From Trebonia sp036509215 (lineage in GTDB: Bacteria > Actinomycetota > Actinomycetes > Streptosporangiales > Streptosporangiaceae), in the NCBI GenBank assembly GCA_036509215.1, contig DATCGA010000505.1, positions 1 to 15,682 on the forward strand: a stretch of DNA of 15,682 nt, in the 5' to 3' direction. How positions within the stretch are numbered: the first letter of the stretch is position 1; every line of letters begins with the position of its first letter. Below are positions 13,678-15,682 of this stretch, in pieces. The notes beneath the pieces were generated by a model. That model saw nothing but the letters and a program-made list of their open reading frames with translations, searched no databases and was not told the DNA's origin. A program made the translations under genes and the position numbers.

Positions 13678-15300
13678 GTGAATCCGCGTCTGCTGCTGCC
13701 TCGTCTGCGCCAACTGGCTGGTGAGAACAGGCTGTTCTCATGGGCGCTAGGTGCGGGCGCGCTGCTGCGGCTGATCACGATCCTCGGCTACCCGGGCGCG
13801 CTCTGGTTCTGGGGCGACTCCTTCGTCTACCTCGGCGCGTCGCTGCGCCCGCAGCCTAACCTGTCCAAGGCGACGGGCTATTCGTTCTTCCTGCGGGCGC
13901 TGCTGCCGTTCCACTCGCTGACCCTCGTGGTCACCATCCAGCACCTGATGGGGCTGGCCGTCGCGGTGATGATCTACGTCCTGCTGCGGCGCAACGGCGT
14001 CTCCAAGTTGTGGTCGACGGTGGCCTCGCTGCCGCAGCTCCTCGATGGCTACATCATCGAGGACGAGCACATGATCATGACCGAGACGCTGTTCACCTTC
14101 CTGCTCATGGTCGCGATGCTCATGCTGCTGTGGAAACCCCGCCCGGTCTGGTGGAAGATGCTGGTCGCGGGCCTGGTCACCGGCTGCGCGGCGCTGGTGC
14201 GGACCGACGGCGAGGTCATGTACGCGGTGTTCCCGCTCTTCCTGCTGCTGCGCGGCATGTCGTGGAAGACGCTGCGCGGCTGGCTGATGGCGATCGCGTT
14301 CGCGGTCGCCTCGCTGGTCCCTTACGCCGCCTACGCGGGCTGGTTCCACGACTACTACCCGCAGTACCACAAGTACGACATATCGCTGGCGGAGGGGTTC
14401 TTCCTCTGGGGCCGGGTGTCCTCGTTCGCCAACTGCGCCGTGATCCAGCCGACCCCGGCCGAGGCGAAGATCTGCCCGACCGACGCGATCGCGGACCGGA
14501 CCCCGCCGGGCAACTTCGTCTGGGAGAACCCGTACATCCACAACAGTCCGCACAACAAGGGCTTCAGCCCGGTCACCCCGGCCAGCGACACGCTGCTCAT
14601 CGGCTTCGCCGAGCGCGCGATCGAGAAGCAGCCCCTGCAGTACGTCAAGACGGTCGTCAAGGGCGTTGGGCTGTCGTTCGGGATCCCGCGGATCGCCTAC
14701 CCGGGGGCCGGCACGACCTTCTACTACAGCTTCCACACGCACTACGCGGTCGCGCCCACCGCCACCAGCAAGGGCTACACCACGCTGCCGCCGAAGAACA
14801 AGTCCTGGATCGGCTCGGACATCCCCTCGCACAGCGCGTACTCGGACTGGCTCGCCTACGGCCACCAGGCGCCCGGCGTCGTGAACAAGGTGTTCGCCGT
14901 GCCGATCCTGCTCTACGAGCGCGTGGTCTTCACTTGGGGCCCGCTGCTGGCGGTGATCTTCCTGGTCGGCCTCGGCGGCGTGATCTCGGTGTCCGCGTCG
15001 GCCTGGCGACGGGGCAAATGGCTGCGAGCGGCGCTGTCGTTCCGGACGCTGCGTTCGGTCCGACTGCGCTGGTCACCGCGCGGCACCTCGATGCTGCCGT
15101 GGGTCACCGCCGTCGCCCTGCTGGTGATCCCGATCATGGTCGCCGACTTCGACTACCGCTACCTGATCCCGGTCATCCCCTTCGCCTGCATGGCGGCCGG
15201 CCTGGGCTTCGCCCCCCGCCGCGCGAAGCCGACCCCGGCAGCCCCTTCCGCCCCGTCATCCGCCACCGTCGAGTCCACCGTCCCCGACTCGGTCTCCTAG
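13678..15300 (+). CDS. Multi-pass membrane protein, GT-C (ArnT/PMT-like) glycosyltransferase candidate
   Basis: About 540 residues with roughly nine or more hydrophobic segments spread from residue 20 to the C-terminus. After the first segment comes an acidic loop motif (WFWGDSFVYLG), where GT-C enzymes that use polyprenyl-phosphate sugars place their catalytic Asp. A large soluble loop sits at about 240-390, and the last hydrophobic segments contain DFDYRYLIPVIPFACMAAG, the RYxxPxxP-like ending common in the GT-39/ArnT group. It would act at the outer face of the membrane, moving a lipid-linked sugar onto a glycan or protein; this is inferred from topology and motifs. The start is GTG 13678, eight bases after AGGA. 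ATG 13672 and GTG 13651 are in frame but badly spaced. The C-terminal 30 residues are Pro/Ala/Ser-rich. It is preceded by the divergent regulatory gap and followed by repeat copy 4. Substrate unknown. Confidence 0.75.
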   Translation: MNPRLLLPRLRQLAGENRLFSWALGAGALLRLITILGYPGALWFWGDSFVYLGASLRPQPNLSKATGYSFFLRALLPFHSLTLVVTIQHLMGLAVAVMIYVLLRRNGVSKLWSTVASLPQLLDGYIIEDEHMIMTETLFTFLLMVAMLMLLWKPRPVWWKMLVAGLVTGCAALVRTDGEVMYAVFPLFLLLRGMSWKTLRGWLMAIAFAVASLVPYAAYAGWFHDYYPQYHKYDISLAEGFFLWGRVSSFANCAVIQPTPAEAKICPTDAIADRTPPGNFVWENPYIHNSPHNKGFSPVTPASDTLLIGFAERAIEKQPLQYVKTVVKGVGLSFGIPRIAYPGAGTTFYYSFHTHYAVAPTATSKGYTTLPPKNKSWIGSDIPSHSAYSDWLAYGHQAPGVVNKVFAVPILLYERVVFTWGPLLAVIFLVGLGGVISVSASAWRRGKWLRAALSFRTLRSVRLRWSPRGTSMLPWVTAVALLVIPIMVADFDYRYLIPVIPFACMAAGLGFAPRRAKPTPAAPSAPSSATVESTVPDSVS

Positions 15301-15322
15301 CAAGCTCGCCCACGCTCCCGCG

Positions 15323-15403
15323 TCAGATAACAGCAAGAAGCGCGCGGTGCAGCAGGTCAACAGCGACATCCAGACCCTCAAGACCGCGTGCGGGGTCAGC
15401 TAG
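15323..15403 (+). pseudogene. Short C-terminal coding relic starting at repeat copy 4
   Basis: Directly downstream of the membrane-protein stop, one frame reads SDNSKKRAVQQVNSDIQTLK, then TACGVS and a TAG. Third positions are almost all G or C from the second half of the repeat onward, as in a real gene, but there is no start codon or ribosome binding site. It looks like the tail of a lost gene. In this frame the repeat encodes DNSKKR. The parent protein is not recognised. Confidence 0.4.
15326..15342 (+). repeat. 17-bp dispersed repeat, copy 4
   Basis: GATAACAGCAAGAAGCG, exact copy, 25 bases after the membrane-protein stop and over 3 kb from the other three copies. Same orientation as all others. 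Confidence 0.9.
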
Positions 15404-15418
15404 CGATCCAGACGCGGC

Positions 15419-15455
15419 CCGAACGGATGAGGCGGAGGGCAGGGTCCGTTCGGAC
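15419..15455. terminator. Inverted repeats between convergent genes, probable bidirectional terminator
   Basis: CCGAACGGA (15419-15427) and TCCGTTCGG (15445-15453) are perfect 9-bp arms with a 17-base loop. The right arm can also fold alone as GTCC-GTTC-GGAC (15444-15455). It lies between the plus-strand membrane gene and the convergent AsnC-type gene, 15 bases beyond the latter's stop. Confidence 0.55.
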
Positions 15456-15469
15456 AAATGATCTTGGTC

Positions 15470-15682
15470 TTAATTTCTGACGGGGACCGCGATAGGGGAA
15501 GCCTGCTTGACCGTGCGGATGACCGGCGCGGTCTCTACGCGCTCGACGCCCGGGAGCGCGCCGACCTTGTTGGTCAGGAACGCGTAGAGCTCCTCCTGCG
15601 AGCGGCAGACCGCGCAGGCTGCGAGGTTGGTCGGCCCGGTGGTGGCCATCGCGTAGGCGATCTCGGGGAACTTCGCGAGGGC
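15470..15682 (-). CDS. Lrp/AsnC-family protein, C-terminal part
   Basis: The last 70 residues and TAA stop of a minus-strand gene whose start lies beyond the window. The segment AMATTGPTNLAACAVCRSQE, then LTNKVGALPGVERVETAPVI and RTVKQ, matches the C-terminal RAM/effector domain of Lrp/AsnC regulators. That domain has a beta-alpha-beta fold with the usual TGxxDL-like turn and LPGV-R-ET-strand. The DNA-binding helix-turn-helix is not in the window, so a stand-alone RAM protein cannot be excluded. RAM domains bind small ligands, often amino acids, and drive oligomerisation. It converges on the membrane-protein gene, separated by a terminator-like inverted repeat, so any link to the polysaccharide cluster is not shown. 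Confidence 0.8.
   Translation of the reverse strand, partial: ALAKFPEIAYAMATTGPTNLAACAVCRSQEELYAFLTNKVGALPGVERVETAPVIRTVKQASPIAVPVRN

Noticed and set aside
14010..15461. 483-codon plus-strand open frame overlapping the membrane protein
   Set aside because: Out-of-frame shadow: Arg/Gly-rich, no membrane segments, no start signal; the overlapping frame encodes a coherent membrane protein.

Overview
The DNA is very GC-rich. Genes have near-saturated G/C third positions, frequent GTG/TTG starts and strong AGGAGG-type ribosome binding sites. A DivIVA/Scy-like coiled-coil protein and an IS200/IS605-type TnpB relic of actinobacterial flavour are also present. The window most likely comes from a filamentous actinomycete chromosome; the exact genus cannot be read from it. 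Most of the window is a cell-surface polysaccharide (glycopolymer) gene cluster.

Layout. (1) Positions 1-6572, minus strand: a tightly packed operon. In transcription order it holds a non-hydrolysing UDP-GlcNAc 2-epimerase (wecB type), a composite CgeB-like/glycosyltransferase-like protein starting inside the wecB stop (ATGA), a tandem two-domain GT4-like glycosyltransferase, and an asparagine-synthase-like protein cut by the window edge. (2) Positions 6573-7600: a scarred divergent intergenic region. It holds an unidentified degraded coding relic, the C-terminal third of a TnpB RNA-guided nuclease and a chain of hairpins where its omega RNA should lie. (3) Positions 7603-11929, plus strand: a GT4 glycosyltransferase with an extra helical N-terminus, a UDP-HexNAc 6-dehydrogenase of the WbpA/TviB class, and a second GT4 enzyme carrying a compositionally odd insert. 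(4) Positions 11925-12258: a repeat-rich gap with three copies of a 17-bp repeat, a low-complexity tract, a symmetric hairpin and a terminator-like hairpin. (5) Positions 12259-13494, minus: a disordered plus coiled-coil cytoskeletal-type protein. (6) Positions 13495-13677: a divergent regulatory region with a perfect AT-rich palindrome. (7) Positions 13678-15300, plus: a multi-pass GT-C-like membrane protein, followed by a fourth copy of the repeat, a short coding relic and a terminator-like inverted repeat. (8) Positions 15470-15682, minus: the C-terminus of an Lrp/AsnC-family protein.

How the genes could work together (inference). The epimerase and dehydrogenase act on UDP-GlcNAc-type sugars and would supply UDP-ManNAc and/or a UDP-N-acetylhexosaminuronic acid. 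The glycosyltransferases would assemble these on a carrier. The asparagine-synthase-like enzyme could form an amide on a uronic acid or another acidic substituent. The membrane protein may transfer a lipid-linked sugar outside the membrane. No flippase, polymerase or ligase gene is seen, so the cluster probably continues beyond position 1. The least explained features are the four-copy 17-bp repeat, the hairpin between two of its copies, and the headless TnpB with its preserved RNA-like tail.
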